Origin: Wyeomyia smithii | Taxonomy: Eukaryota; Arthropoda; Insecta; Diptera; Culicidae | Assembly (NCBI RefSeq): GCF_029784165.1 | Contig: NC_073696.1 | Location: forward strand, 259,700,494-259,764,493 | Length of the DNA stretch: 64,000 bases | Direction of reading: 5' to 3' | In this document: positions 12,105 through 24,147 of the stretch, piece after piece | Layout: each line of letters begins with the position of its first letter | Numbering within the stretch: the stretch's first letter is position 1 | The notes under the pieces: model-generated | What the model was told of the DNA's origin: nothing | What the model saw: the letters and a program-made list of their open reading frames with translations, nothing else | The model's database searches: none | Program-made: the position numbers and the translations under genes

Positions 12105-14272
12105 ATGATTGCTGTACCCTTACGCCAAGCTTCTGAGAAACCACCTTGGTCTAACGCGAAGCTTCGACGACTGAAAAGCATTGGAGCTAAAGCCCTTCGA
12201 GTTTATACCCGACGACGTGAATCAAATTCTAGACGCCGTTTTGCTACTGCCAGTAACAAACATCGTCATTACAAAAAGTTTCTGTACACTCGCCACATTC
12301 TTCGCGCTCAGCAAAGCTTGCGCAAAAACCCTAAACATTTTTGGAAATTTGTAAACTCAAAGCGGAAAGAGAATGGTTTACCTTCGACTGTATTCCTCAA
12401 TTATGTGCCCGCCGTCACGTCTAAGGATAAGTGCAACATATTTGCAAGACACTTTGCTAGCGTGTTCAGTAGCAACACAGTCACTTCTCAACAAAACAAG
12501 CAAGCCCTGAGTAGTGTGCCGCTAGCAGTGTTAGACATGGATATTTTCAATGTGAGCGAGCAGTCCGTGATATCAGCCATTAAGAGTAATAAATCATCAT
12601 TTTCGCCTGGACCGGGAATAAATCCTGCAGCTCTAATGAAACAATGTTCCGAGATATTAGCAGCACCGCTAACTTGGCTATTTATTGCTTCGCTACATCA
12701 ACAATGTTTTCCCATCGCTTGGAAGCAATCATGTATGTTTCCAGTTTTCAAAAGAGGAGATAAATGTAACGTCTTGAACTACAGAGGAATTACCTCCTTG
12801 CGCGCTGAATCTAAGGTGTTTGAAACTATCATCAACAACACATTTTTTGCTGCGTGTCGCAACTATATATGCAAAGAACAACATGGATTTTTTAGAGGGC
12901 GTACGGTGGAAACAAATCTCATAAAATTCGTTTCACATTGTATTAAGAATATTGGCTCTAAAGCTCAAGTGGATACAGTGTATACCGATTTAAAAGCTGC
13001 CTTTGATTCGGTCAATCATACCATTCTCTTGTCCAAATTAGAGAAACTTGGCTGCACTGCGCGCTTTTGTAAATGGATAGGATCGTATCTTGTTCGTAGG
13101 GAATTGTTTGTACGAATTGGAAACTGCCAATCTGCCTCTTTTTCAAATTGTTCAGGAGTTCCGCAAGGCAGTATACTTGGGCCACTGTTATTTTCCATCT
13201 ATATAATGATGCTGCACTGTTACTCAACTCAGGAGGAAAAATGTTTTTTGCTGACGATTTGAAAATTTTCCTAGTCGTCAGGTGCCTCGAGGACTGCAAA
13301 GAGTTGCAAAACCTATTAAACTTGTTCAGTGACTGGTGCTCCCGAAACTGCTTATTGTTGAGCATAGAAAAATGCTTTATTATCAGCTATCATCGCACAC
13401 GAAATATGTTGTCCTATGATTACGAGATTTCTGGTACAAAACTTAAAAGAGTTGAACAAGTGAAAGACTTGGGTGTAATACTGGATGAAAAATTGTCTTT
13501 TAAACCTCACATCTCAGCTACTATCGATAAAGCAGATCGTCAACTGGGGTTTATTTTTAAAATCGCCCGAGAATTTGTTGACCCGCTCTGCTTTAAAGCG
13601 CTATACTGTGCAATTGTTCGTTCGACGTTAGAATTCGCCAACATTGTATGGTGGCCTTATCAAGCAGTTTGGATTAATAGAGTAGAGAGTGTCCAACGCA
13701 AAATGGTTCGGTATGCATTGCGAAATCTTGCCTGGAATGACCCACTGAATTTACCTCCATACGAAGACCGCTGCCGCCTCTTGGGCATAAAAACCCTAGA
13801 TCAACGCCACCGAGTGTCACAAGCTGTATTTGTGAGTAAGCTGATAACTGCAGCATTCGATGCTCCGGCCCTTCTAGCAGAAATCGGATTCTATGCGCCA
13901 TCAAGAACGTTACGACCCAGAGCTTTGCTGCAAGTGGATTTCCAGCCAACAGAGTACGCCGCAAACTCCCCCATCTCGTCTATGATTCGCCAATTTAATG
14001 ATTTTAGTGAAATGTTCAACTTCGACGAATCTTCAGTAATGTATCGCAGTAGATTAGTTTCCAATAATTTGCTGTGATGTTATATGTATTGTTATGTGCT
14101 AGTTTTATAAAGTATGTTTTAGATTAAAAGATGGTGAGGTTTTTACGCACATTTGAGGAACATCCTCGTGACCACCTCAAGTGAGCTTTTCCTCACCCAT
14201 CATTCATGGGGACCGATATTGGTCTGATGATAAAAAACGAATAAATAAATAAATAAAATAAAATAAAATATA
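12105..14272 (+). mobile_element. CR1/Jockey-type LINE, 5'-truncated ORF2
   Basis: The reading frame 12105-14077 carries a reverse transcriptase: SFSPGPGINPAAL, FPVFKRGDKCNVLNYRGITS, the block TDLKAAFDSVNH with the first catalytic Asp, CSGVPQGSILGPLLFSIYI, then FADDLKIF with the catalytic Asp pair, followed by KDLGVILDEKLSF and a long C-terminal part ending at 14077. A single missing base near 13203 breaks the frame between IYI and the expected NDA. It lacks the endonuclease domain, as in 5'-truncated LINE copies. The 3' end runs through about 150 bases into an AATAAA-like repeat tail (about 14240-14272). No RNase H domain is seen, unlike the LOA elements in this window. The superfamily is fairly sure, the clade less so. 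Confidence 0.85.
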
Positions 14273-16524
14273 TTTTCGAATATAAGGTGATAATGTTTTC
14301 GAAGGTTAGATACTGAGAACAAATTTTGGCGGGTTGAGTATGTTGACGTAAAACGAACCTTGGACAGTGGTGTAAAAATTGAGCAGGGTGGACTTCAACG
14401 ATTTACTGTCTGAGACACATATACATAAAAGGGTGTCGATTGAATGGACTGTCATCATTCGCAAAACCAACAAACCACCGCCAAATCGTACACTTCAATT
14501 TACTTTATTCGTTAACTATCGTTTTAAATAAATATTTACAAAGATATCTCTTCTTCCTTGTTACTAGTTGTCTCGTTGTCGCATTAATTAACATACCATT
14601 TTTTTTCATTAACTTTGTGTGTGTACGTGTATGTGTGTGGGTTCACATGTTTTCGTCTTTTTTCTATCGCCTTTTTACTCGTTTCATCGCTAAACCTAAG
14701 CTTTACTTTAATTTCCCTAACACGTTAGGCGTTATTATTGATTCGATTTTCCCCGCGCATTTTGCCTATTACTTCCTCGTCAAGTCGTGATCCTAAATTG
14801 TAGCGTGGAAGGAAAAAACTTCCTCTTCCTTTTTCCCGTGCGCCAGTTTCGTTGTGACAGATTGCGTTTGATATATTTCGTTGTTACCCATTTTGTTTTG
14901 TCCTCCCGGGTGCACTTTTGTATGTGTAATCGAAATGCCTGCACTATTGTTATTATTATTTTCGAATTAACTGATTTTAAATACTGTTTATACTTCGGAA
15001 GTAGATGTGGAAAGGTGTGCGCGCGTGATGGGTGTGTGTGTGCGTTGAATCAAACGCGTGTAAAATACTTATTGGTTTTTGTTAAATCGAGGCACCTGGC
15101 AGTGTTGCTAAACAATTGCAGAAACTGGTTTCTTGTTTTAGTGGAGGGAAAATCTGGCGACTAGACTAGTTGACGCCATCGTTTCTAGAAGTAATACCTT
15201 TAGGAAAAACAAACTGACAGATTCTACTGGAGGACGGTTAGACTAATAACTATAATTGGTAGGTTTCCTCGTAGTGATTAGTATTTACCGAGCTTCGACT
15301 GTTACTGGGTTGAAGCTTCGAACTAGTTAGTGTAGGTGCGTGGTTATCGTTTTGCTTTAGCGCGATAGATGGGATGTGTTGAAAACAAACACCGATCGGA
15401 AAAGGAATAATTATCTTATGGGCAAATAAATAAGTTTTTTCTTTAGATTCAAAGATACTCTTAATAGATCCGGACGGACAACAGAGGGATGCTGTCGGTC
15501 GGATCTAGTAAATGGGCTACGCTGAACTAAACAGCATAACGAAGAATTTGAAAATCATTGACAATTTGTTTCTATTTCTACAGTTTGTTTCGCTTTATCT
15601 CTCTTCTGTCTACGGTGCAGATAGGATGCGGAATGATCTATTCCATTGCAGAGGTATATTCGAAGTAGGGTTTGTCGATAACACCGCTGTTTGGTAACAA
15701 TTGTGCATCTGGAGACGTTGGTTTTTTACTAAAGTCCCTCTTGGTTGTTAATATCAAGAGTAAACTCCATGTCTCGGGATGCATCTTTGTTTGAGAGGAA
15801 ATGAGAGCGCAAAATTTTGAATGAATTGCGTGTAAATTTAAATAGGTTAGAATGAGATGAAAATGATTAGTGTTATAAAGCTACAGTGATTTAAGTTTCC
15901 TAGGAGCGAATTCTAAATGAAAGAAGACGTTGTATAGGACAGATATAAACTCCTCTTTTTTGTAGTTGGTAAGCTATCTGATTTAAATCGTTTGCGATAT
16001 CTACAGGAAGGTAAAAATGAGAGCTCGTAAAATTATTTTAAAACCAGATGCGATCTGAGGGGACAATGATTCGGACCTTTGGTGTTATGTTCCATTTAAT
16101 TGTGCTTCGCGTTAAAATTTGTCCTCACAGTGTTAATAAGCTCCGTTGAACTCCACCAAGCGGGAGGAATTCGTTAGTTTACCGTGGCAAGATCCATACT
16201 TACACGGCAGAGGATATGTGTACTTGTACCGAGGAAAAAAATAACAAAAAAAAACCAATAGCGAAGTTCCACATGCATTAACGTCGTGCTGTAAATGGCG
16301 GCGTTGCTTTAGTAGAAGGAGGGCAGAAGCGTTTTACTGTGCCACCAGGAACATGTGTGAGCTGCAGAGGGGAAAAGAAAGTTGGATGGTAGGATGAGTG
16401 TGTTGTGAGTGTGTCAGTACCGGGACCCTACTTTTACCTGGACAGGGGCATGTGGTTAGCTACAAAAAAAAAAGAGAAAAAAAAAACCAAAAAAACGGAA
16501 CCGGATGGGTGATTTGGTTGCACA
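14273..16524 (-). other. Probable 3' UTR and flank of the ZP-domain gene
   Basis: Downstream of the ZP stop codon (minus strand) there is no repeat family I recognise and no credible gene. A minus-strand AATAAA at 14509-14504 could end a 3' UTR of about 2 kb; other A/T-rich candidates exist. Plus-strand open frames at 14440-15164 are low-complexity and lack domains. Transcript limits are inference. Confidence 0.35.
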
Positions 16525-18381
16525 TTAGTTCACCTTGAGAAACTGGGACACGAAGGTCGGGGCCGTACCTTTGCGATCGAAGTGTCTCACTCGGACGAAG
16601 AGGAAGGCGGCTACAAGGGAGGCCACCGCTAGTACCAGCAGCAGCATCACCAGACCACCGACGAAGCTGGGCACGGACATACAGATCGTCTCCGGATCGA
16701 CGGTGCGTTGGGACTGGATCACAACCGTTTCGTTGTTGGCGGCGCTATTTAGAGCGAAGTTGACATCCCCTGGGGCGACCACTTGAATGACCCGTTCCGT
16801 GTTGACATCGGTCATCTCCTGAGCATCCCGTTTGTAGATTCGTGGCTTCAGGACAACCGTCATTGTATCGCGTCGTCGTCGGGCGCCCCGGAGGTCATCT
16901 AAGCCTTCCACCGATCGTGGACGGCCGCCCAAACTAACAAGGTTACCATCGTTGACCATATCGTCTTTCCTCTTCGTCACTGTCACATATCCGGATTGAC
17001 CTGGTGGCGGCGGTGGTGGCAGATTGATGTTGTCGTGGATTTCGTTTTGTAGCTGGTTTTGGTTCTGGTTGGACTGCGATGCATCCGATTGACTTTGGCC
17101 TTCTTTGTTCTCGTTGGAGCCTCCGGAAGTTTGCGCTTGTGGTGGTGGCACAATATTATCTTGATTCTCCGAGTACGCACCCGTGGCGTCTGATGGGTGT
17201 CTTGGATCTGGGTACGCCGGAGGAACGCCGTATTCTTGCAGCGATGGTGGGCCATATTCTCCACTCAGTGCACCTGGAGCTCCATACTCGCCAGAAATTC
17301 CGTTACCTGTTAGCGCCGGTAGTCCGTAATCACCACCTCCGCATTTTGGCTCCGGACAGTTGTAGCGGCAAACTTGAATTACACACTGGAAGTGCACATT
17401 CATCGAGTCTGGGAATTTGAACGCTTGGAAGTATGCGAACGACACAACCGATGCTGATGGTCCGAAGTTTTTGATCTTTTGGAATTTGCTCATAATCTTG
17501 GGACGTACAACACAGCCATGCTGGTCGACCAATTGGATAGGGGCACGCTTGCCATCATGAGCAACACAGTTTCGGACCAACATATCGAACTTGTTCTCGT
17601 CGTCCTTGATTGCCAGCACCATGGTCATGGTTTGACCGATCTTTACAATTCCGGAAACCTCAGATGCCCAGGGACCTTTACCGACCTGGATCTGCATCCA
17701 GCATTGCAGGTTGTCTCCGAGGAAGTTGGCAGTCACGGCATGCAGCATGTCCACCTGGAACGGACGGAATGTGACGGCCTTCTCGTAGAAGTCATACCAC
17801 GTACAACGCAGCTTGCGAGCCTGAAAAAACAACATGTATGAGAATAACTTTCGTTCATAAATGCTTGTACTATTCACCTGATCCCACACTTCCTGGACGT
17901 ACGGATCGTACTGGATGATAATCGTGTTCTCCACATAGCTACCGGATGGGGTTGGCGAGCCGAAACTGGCCGCATTGTGATTAGCCGAGCTGCTCATACC
18001 GCAGCTGTTCAGGAAGATTTCGAACGTCGCACTCAGATGACCAGTACCCGGCTTCAGATGCACGCAGTGCGGGTCGCTGTAGAATCCCTTCGAGAAAATC
18101 ATTCCGTAGAAGGGTCGATCGAATTCGATGTTGACGCGCATGTGCGTCTTTTCGCACTGCACCTGCAGGTGCTTGATCTGGGGACTATCGTTTTGAGCCG
18201 ACAGGGGCCAGGGGTCGTCGCTGCCACCGCTGCTGCTACTGCTGCTACCACCACCGCCGCCGCCGCCACTCAACAAACCAGGCGTACCGTATACTGGTGA
18301 TGGTGCTGGCGGTCCATAGACGGCTCTATGCTCCAGTGGCAGGGCGGCTGAATCTACGAGAGGGGCATCACAGTCGACATT
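16525..18381 (-). CDS. Transmembrane ZP-domain apical matrix protein, main coding exons
   Basis: Two exons encode 599 residues: 18381-17878 and 17820-16528, stop at 16525. Numbered with the inferred 20-residue signal exon (total 619), a Gly/Ser/Pro-rich start is followed by a zona pellucida domain at about 90-348. Typical blocks are IEFDRPFYGMIFSKGFY, WDQARKLRCTWYDFYEKAV and CWMQIQVGKGPW, and it ends CVIQVCRYNCPEPKCG. A spacer with YG(A/P)P repeats and Gln/Asn runs follows, then a furin-type site ARRRRD (about 501-506), a membrane span at about 572-597 and a short basic tail. This is the layout of insect ZP proteins such as Dusky-like, Miniature and Piopio, which link epidermal apical membrane to cuticle. 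I cannot say which ortholog, so no symbol is given. The upstream boundary is a clear acceptor (polypyrimidine..GCAG before AATGTCGAC), so an initiator exon must lie further up the minus strand. Confidence 0.92.
   Translation of the reverse strand, partial: NVDCDAPLVDSAALPLEHRAVYGPPAPSPVYGTPGLLSGGGGGGGSSSSSSGGSDDPWPLSAQNDSPQIKHLQVQCEKTHMRVNIEFDRPFYGMIFSKGFYSDPHCVHLKPGTGHLSATFEIFLNSCGMSSSANHNAASFGSPTPSGSYVENTIIIQYDPYVQEVWDQVNSTSIYERKLFSYMLFFQARKLRCTWYDFYEKAVTFRPFQVDMLHAVTANFLGDNLQCWMQIQVGKGPWASEVSGIVKIGQTMTMVLAIKDDENKFDMLVRNCVAHDGKRAPIQLVDQHGCVVRPKIMSKFQKIKNFGPSASVVSFAYFQAFKFPDSMNVHFQCVIQVCRYNCPEPKCGGGDYGLPALTGNGISGEYGAPGALSGEYGPPSLQEYGVPPAYPDPRHPSDATGAYSENQDNIVPPPQAQTSGGSNENKEGQSQSDASQSNQNQNQLQNEIHDNINLPPPPPPGQSGYVTVTKRKDDMVNDGNLVSLGGRPRSVEGLDDLRGARRRRDTMTVVLKPRIYKRDAQEMTDVNTERVIQVVAPGDVNFALNSAANNETVVIQSQRTVDPETICMSVPSFVGGLVMLLLVLAVASLVAAFLFVRVRHFDRKGTAPTFVSQFLKVN
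17821..17877 (-). other. 57-bp in-frame, stop-free intron in the ZP gene
   Basis: On the minus strand the segment starts GTGAATAG after GATCAG and ends TTTTTTCAG. Removing it joins WDQ to ARKLRC, which restores the conserved ZP sequence. Its length is divisible by three and it contains no stop codon, so an unspliced message would simply add 19 residues. Confidence 0.85.
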
Positions 18382-18439
18382 CTGCAAAAAAAAACATAAA
18401 AGCACGCAACCGGTGCGACAGAGGTAATTAGGTAAGTGT

Positions 18440-20130
18440 CACTCTTCCATCACGATCGTGTCGTACTTTCCTACAATATATATAAATAAAAGTGGAAAGC
18501 CAACGCATAAACTTGTTTGTTGTGTTTTTCTGTTTTGCACACGAACGGACAAAAGCATCCCAGTTGGGTTTGTAATGTGTGATTCCAGCGAATGAACATC
18601 GCCATCGTAGCGGTAGCTGGTGTTGATTTTAATTACTGTTAAACGGAACCGACTTGTACGTTCCGGCTCTACGGAGGTTGCCCTGTCGAGTGGGTAATAT
18701 ATAATCAACTGGAAAAGTTTAACTTACTTCGAAAGAAGCAGTGAACTAACATTCCAACCTTTTGGGTTTGTTGTCAAACTTCTGTGATTCGTTTAATGTA
18801 ACTTCTCGGTATTTTTCGTTCGGTAATAGAGAAACTTGAATCGTAGGAGGACAAACGGCGTTCGTCGTTTTTACTGCGTTAATGTTATTTGATTTGAATT
18901 TCCGGGTCAAGGTTATTGTGCTAAACAACAGTGCGTTAATATTTTCGTAGAAGATTAACTAGAACAGTGTGCACTGTTTTGTGCGGTGCGTAAAGAAAGT
19001 TTATGGGCTGGGCTTGCTTCGGACTAACGGAAAAACGATTATTTTTATTGGCAGAATAAACACAGTGAACTTTTGGACTTGGCTTGCGTAACTGACGGCT
19101 TCACTAGATGACATTCAGGGAATTAAGGTTTTGTCTATGCTTATATAAAACATGGCAATTGTAACAATCAGGTCACACTCGCACATTTGAATGTGTCAGA
19201 CCGTCTAGATGAAAAACATGTTAAAAAATGGATATATTTTATCAAGACGCCACGGAGCATAACAACTCTGTTTAATAAGACGATAAAAAAATGCAAGCAT
19301 TTGCAAATTTTATCATTCAGCGGAGAAAAAAAGAAAACAGAAGCCACAGTGCGAATAACAGAATGCTTTATAACTGACTAACGTAAACAGACCAAAAATA
19401 GTTAAATTTATCTGCCGGTAACAGTATCAAACTAAACGGGAAGTTAGGCGAATAACTAAACCACAATCATAGAAATGTGAAAATGCAAAAAGCACCACAT
19501 GAACCCACTAGTGCCCGAAATTTTTGAATATTAAAAAAAACCTTAAAATGCCCTTTCGTGATTTGTGATCCACTAAAACAATATATTTCGAGGTTTATTT
19601 GCCTATTGGGGTGTCCAGTCTCATAATAGGGACACTATATGTTTGATTTTGTGAACATATTTCCTAGAGGGACTAAATATTTTCGAAACGTTCCAAATCG
19701 CTTGATCGCAGGTGGTTGCAGCCAAACTGTTCAGAACTTGTAAGCATATACCTAAACTTTGAAAATAAACAAGGGCTCAGCTTGGGAGCTCCTGGAAGTA
19801 AAAAGATGCCGATCAAATTAGTTCAAAATAAGAATTTTTTCTCATTTTCTTCTTTTTGTTATGCTTTGTCTTCTTCTAGAAAAAAGTACTTTTTTGCCAT
19901 TCTTCATCTTCATTTCTCGATATCTCCGCAGGTACTATAGTACCTGCTACAGTCCTGAAATTTCGATCTTTTTTTCTGATAAAGTGTCTACTTAAAAAAA
20001 ATTATATAGAAAATCCATCTGAAATTCTATAGTGCAATGTAGGGAACGGAACAACTTTCACAAATGCTATTAAACAAAAGGTGTCAGATCTCACTCTATG
20101 TTGACTCTCGATAGCGGAGAAGGTTAAAAA
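18440..20130. other. Intronic stretch, nothing recognised
   Basis: Short open frames on both strands have no recognisable domain. No repeat end or transposase motif was found, although 19500-20130 is A/T-rich with homopolymer runs and may be transposon-derived. Confidence 0.4.
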
Positions 20131-20949
20131 CTGACATGTCTCTGATGAAACCAGTTCAACAGAGCATAGTATTAAAGGAGAACGTTCCAGGATTCCAAAG
20201 ACTAACTGAAAATCTTTTCAGGAACATTTGGTCAACTCGAGAACATCCCGCCATAAAAATAATCGAACTTCATTTGAACTGTACATCGTCGCAAGTGACC
20301 TACAGCATGGTCGCGTAAGCTTTTCCTTCAAACTACCCGTTAACGAGACGGTGGATCAAAGCACTCAGCAACCTTCGTCGGGAAGCTACTGGGATGCCAA
20401 TCCTTCACTAAATACAATGCTGAGCTACGCAAAGCCAAAATGAGATCCAGAGACCGACTCTGCCTAAGGCAACGCGTCTGCAAAAGGCGATGTCCAAAGA
20501 TCATGTTTTTTCCATACATGCCTGAAAAGCACTGGGTTCTGAAATGCCACTGCGACATTCATGCTGATTGTCTTTTGTGGCGGGCCCCGATTGGTGTGCA
20601 AAGGTTACGGATTGCTCGTACTCATTGATGGTTCTACTCCTGTTCTTCTGTTTTGTTGTAAACCTGTACCCAAATTAGATACAATATAGTTGATGAAACT
20701 AATGACCTGCTAGGGATTTGAGCTCCATACTTGGTATGGAGTTAAAAGGTAACTTTCTAAGAAGTTGTACCTAGAGAAGCCAGAGCTTCCCAAAAGCAAA
20801 GCAAATGCTCTGAACTCTCTGGTTCAGATTTACAGAATCGGCAGGTTCTAACTGTTTAGCTTGTCTACAACCCTGTGCCTGTTGCCATTGGGATGCTATT
20901 TGCAGCCTTTTTCAAGTCAGTAGTTCGCTTTTGATAGCGGAATCGGACG

Positions 20950-22435
20950 TACTCAGAAACGGCTCCAGGCCAATAAACCGCTGAGCTGACCCTGTCTTGC
21001 TAGGTAGTCAGCGTGTTCATTACCCTCGACTTCGTAATGTCCGGGCACCCAAAACAGAAAAGCTGATTTCTGTCGGGAAAGTTCCCGTAGAGTTTCAATG
21101 CATTCCCAATCAAGTTTGGAAGCGCATTCGACGGACTTAAGTGCTAGTAGTGCAACTTTACTGTCCGAAAATATACCGATTTTCGCATGTCTGTAGTTGC
21201 GTTTCAGACATATTATTGCGCAGATATATATGGCATATACCTCTGCTTGGAAAAAGGGTGGTTCAGTTTCCCTGGGTCTGTATAAACCAGATCCCGTGAG
21301 GGATCCCATTTTCGAACCATCCGTATAAAAACTGACGATGCCTGGTGGAAGATTAGGCTCTCCATTGTTTCACATAGAGCGGTTTGTTTCAATCACTCTT
21401 TACGGAATATCCATGTTGGTCCTAACGTCCATCTAGTCGGAGACTGTAGTTAATAGCGGAGTCAGTTTGAACTCCCTAAGTATGCGAAGGTGGCCGATTT
21501 TGTCCCCTTCGAGTATTGTTTTCCTCCTTTGCAACCTTAGAGCGCCAAGCTTTGCTTCCTTTTTCACATGAAGATATAGAGGCAGTTGGCAGAGCAAGGC
21601 TTCCATGGCTGCAGTTGAGGTTGTTCGCATAGAAAGACATGCAATTCGTTGAACTTTTTCGAGTTTGGCTTGGGCAGTCACTTCGTTCACCTTAGACCAC
21701 CACACAAGGGCAGCATAGATGATTCTTGGTCGGGAAATGGTCTTTTAAGACCAGAGTGCCAAGTCTGGTATCAGTCCCCAGGTCTTACCGAACAGGGTTC
21801 TGCAGGCCCAGATCGCCGAGGTCGCTTTCTTAGCGACATGATCCAGTTGTGCAGACCAGTTCAGTTTCTTATCCAGAATAATTTAAAGGTATATGACTTC
21901 ATTGCTGAAGCTCAGTCTAATTCCATTCAGTGCTGGAAGAGTGATGGAGATCTTCCTCCGTCTACTGAATGGAATTAGGACTGTTACCCTCAAGGTTTAT
22001 GTTTTGACCCTCCTGTGGACACCATGACATGGTGGCATTCAGAGCTGCTTGCATTAGGCTCGACAGAGTTGCGTCGTGTTTACCTCTGACGATGTGGACG
22101 ATGTCATCAGCGCATCCAATGGCCTCGAAAGCAAGCTGTGAAAGCTTATTGAAAAGTGCGTCGACAACTAGTGACTATAACAAGGGTGAGAAAACTCCTC
22201 CTTGCGGGCATCCCTTGATCCCCGACATTGTAAATGACGAATCTCCCAAGGTTGCTGTGATCACTCTGCTAGAGAGCATTGCGTGTATCCAGCTCCTTGA
22301 TGTGTGGTCGATTCCCTTTTTGAAGAGAGCCGTGATAATTGACGCAAAGGACGTGTTATCGAAGGCCCCTTCAATATCAAGAAAGGCACATAGCACCGTC
22401 TCCTGATATTTCAGGGACTTTTCAATCAACGTCAC
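20950..22435 (-). pseudogene. LOA-type LINE (RNase H-bearing), 3' part
   Basis: Reading down the minus strand: 22435-22175 has the reverse-transcriptase block FLDIEGAFDN followed by GIKGCPQGGVFSPLL. At 22114-22103 the catalytic site reads CADD where the family has YADD. 21705-21433 has the post-RT region (WWSKVNEVTAQAKLEKVQRI). 21309-20953 is an RNase H domain with SDSKVALLAL and WVPGHYEVEGNEHADYLARQG. An RT of the GCPQGG type together with RNase H points to the LOA clade (Lian-like elements of Aedes). Several frameshifts and stops make it inactive. The RT is interrupted upstream at about 22437; a further piece is at 23861-23945. Confidence 0.8.
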
Positions 22436-22436
22436 T

Positions 22437-22862
22437 ACCCGAAAAAAAATAACAACAAAAAAACCTCAAAAGTTGCTGTAATTGTACATTGTTTTACCAT
22501 AATTTAACCATGTTTTTTATTGTAACTACATCATTTTTACATTAAATATCATTGTTCAGAACAATAAAAAACATTGTTTTTGCCATTTTTACCATGAAAA
22601 AGGGGGGTTGTTATGTATCTTAACAGCATTTTTTCAGGCACTTTCCCCATACATTTAGAAGTCACTGACGATGTTTTTCATGGTAAAATTATTGTTGGTG
22701 GTAGATTCAACAACAAAAAACATTGTAAAAACATGGTAATAACAACAAACGTTCGCAAGCTTACAGTTAAAATACCATGTTTTTTATGGTTACAATAAAA
22801 AGTATTGTCCATTAACTGTTTTGACCACAAAATACATCGTAAATTTTTTGATAGGCATGTTG
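22437..22862. repeat. A/T-rich insertion with reiterated CATTGT / CATGTTTTTTAT words
   Basis: The segment starts exactly where the LOA reverse transcriptase frame breaks. It repeats CATGTTTTTTAT, AAAACATTGT and their complements several times, which gives local fold-back potential. No coding capacity and no certain end repeats. It could be a MITE or part of the larger insertion reaching 23860. Confidence 0.4.
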
Positions 22863-23039
22863 CTTCTTGTACAACGGGGAGTCTTTAAAAAACTCATCAC
22901 GGATATATTAATCCATTATTTTCTTCATCAATTTGAGAAGTGATGAAGTCAGGATCTGAAAGTTGTAAGTTGCCAGTAGTCCCAACCGTGAGCGTTGGTG
23001 AGACTCCTTGGAAAATGCCTCAGGGTCGGCACGCTTATC

Positions 23040-23860
23040 CTTGATTTTCGCGGGTTATCTGGGAATGCTTGAAATGCCGAAACACGTATTTGGCTAATAA
23101 CAAATTTTTATTCTCACAATCCTTCTCTCTTGCCTCCCACTTCCTTGTATCCTATCTAACCTTCACTTTTCGCTATCGGGGCCGCTTTCCTTCCACTGTT
23201 TCCACCACCTTTCGTCTCCAATCTACAACCGGCTTACGGGATACTACCTTTGCCGCCAACAATCGCGACCTTTGCCGCCCTCGCTGGTGAACACTGAAGC
23301 GTTGAACTTGCGGCGTGTACGAATTTCTCCAAACACGGTGGTTTTTCCAAATCGAAACTACGGGTTCCTGAATTCAAATTTCGGGGTTCTGGGGAAGTGA
23401 AAATTAGTATTCCATCTGCTTTCTGACTAGGGCACTCTTCGGCTAAACGGCGTAGGGCGGCTTGGCTTACCTGTTGTCCACAAGTTTCACTCTTGATCAC
23501 TACTATCTGTTCACTATCACTATCTCTTCACTATCTATTTTCACGGTCTGCTTCGATCTATCGACTTTTTAACAGGTTATTGCCCTACGCCAACGGTCAT
23601 TGCCCTTACCAAGTAAATAAGCAGCTCTCTCCCGCCAGATTCTACTTAGTCCTCTCTCCAACGTGGCTCCATTTCGCCTGTCTCCTGGTGGCAGGATACA
23701 CTAACCTGATGGGTCAATCGCTGGGTGGCATGGGCGTCGGGAGGGTAACATCAACATACACAAACACTTCCCAGTTATTTAAGACTAACAAAGTTAAAAC
23801 GAGATACATTTACGCGAACAATCTCATAAACCTTCTAAGCGGAGGCTATTAATACTTACA
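23040..23860 (-). mobile_element. Possible solo LTR or other insertion in the LOA element
   Basis: This stretch separates two parts of the LOA reverse transcriptase. It is more G/C-rich than its surroundings. On the minus strand it contains TGTTACCCTCCCGACGCCC near 23752-23734 and an AATAAA-type signal near 23113-23108, features that fit an LTR. No matching second LTR, primer-binding site or gag/pol was seen, so the LTR idea is tentative. No host gene is recognisable. Confidence 0.3.
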
Positions 23861-23945
23861 AAGTCTTAGGTAGGGGTTTGTCCTTTCTTCCAACTTTGGG
23901 GATAAACACTACCTTCTCCTTCAGCCAGTTATCCGGAATATGGCC
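23861..23945 (-). pseudogene. LOA LINE reverse transcriptase, upstream fragment
   Basis: On the minus strand this encodes IPDNWLKEKVVFIPKVGRKD, the start of a LINE reverse-transcriptase domain. It belongs upstream of the block at 22435 and has the same orientation. About 60-80 residues of the domain are missing between the two, either deleted or lost at insertion. Confidence 0.7.
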
Positions 23946-24005
23946 GGAATATAAAATAAAAAAATCCGAATATGAAATACAAAAGCCCGAATATATTTTA
24001 TCCAA

Positions 24006-24147
24006 TAGACCATTTTACTAACTGACACGTGTCACGGAATCTGCTGATGTTTATGTTGCTTTCACGTGCATTATGTCAGCGGTTCAGTGCTTCCTGTCAA
24101 AATTTCATTGATGAATTGAGTTTTGAAACGTCACGTAAAATGGTCTA
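24006..24147. mobile_element. MITE with TAGACCATTTTAC ends
   Basis: The left end TAGACCATTTTAC recurs inverted on the right as GTAAAATGGTCTA, 142 bp apart, with ACGT-containing words just inside both ends. ATA flanks the G..C core on both sides. Non-coding. Confidence 0.6.

Noticed and set aside
16535..18300. Plus-strand open frames opposite the ZP exons
   Set aside because: Shadows of the minus-strand coding sequence; no domains.
18382..18405. Start of the ZP protein at MLLCFFLQ
   Set aside because: These codons are the polypyrimidine tract and AG of a splice acceptor, not a true N-terminus.
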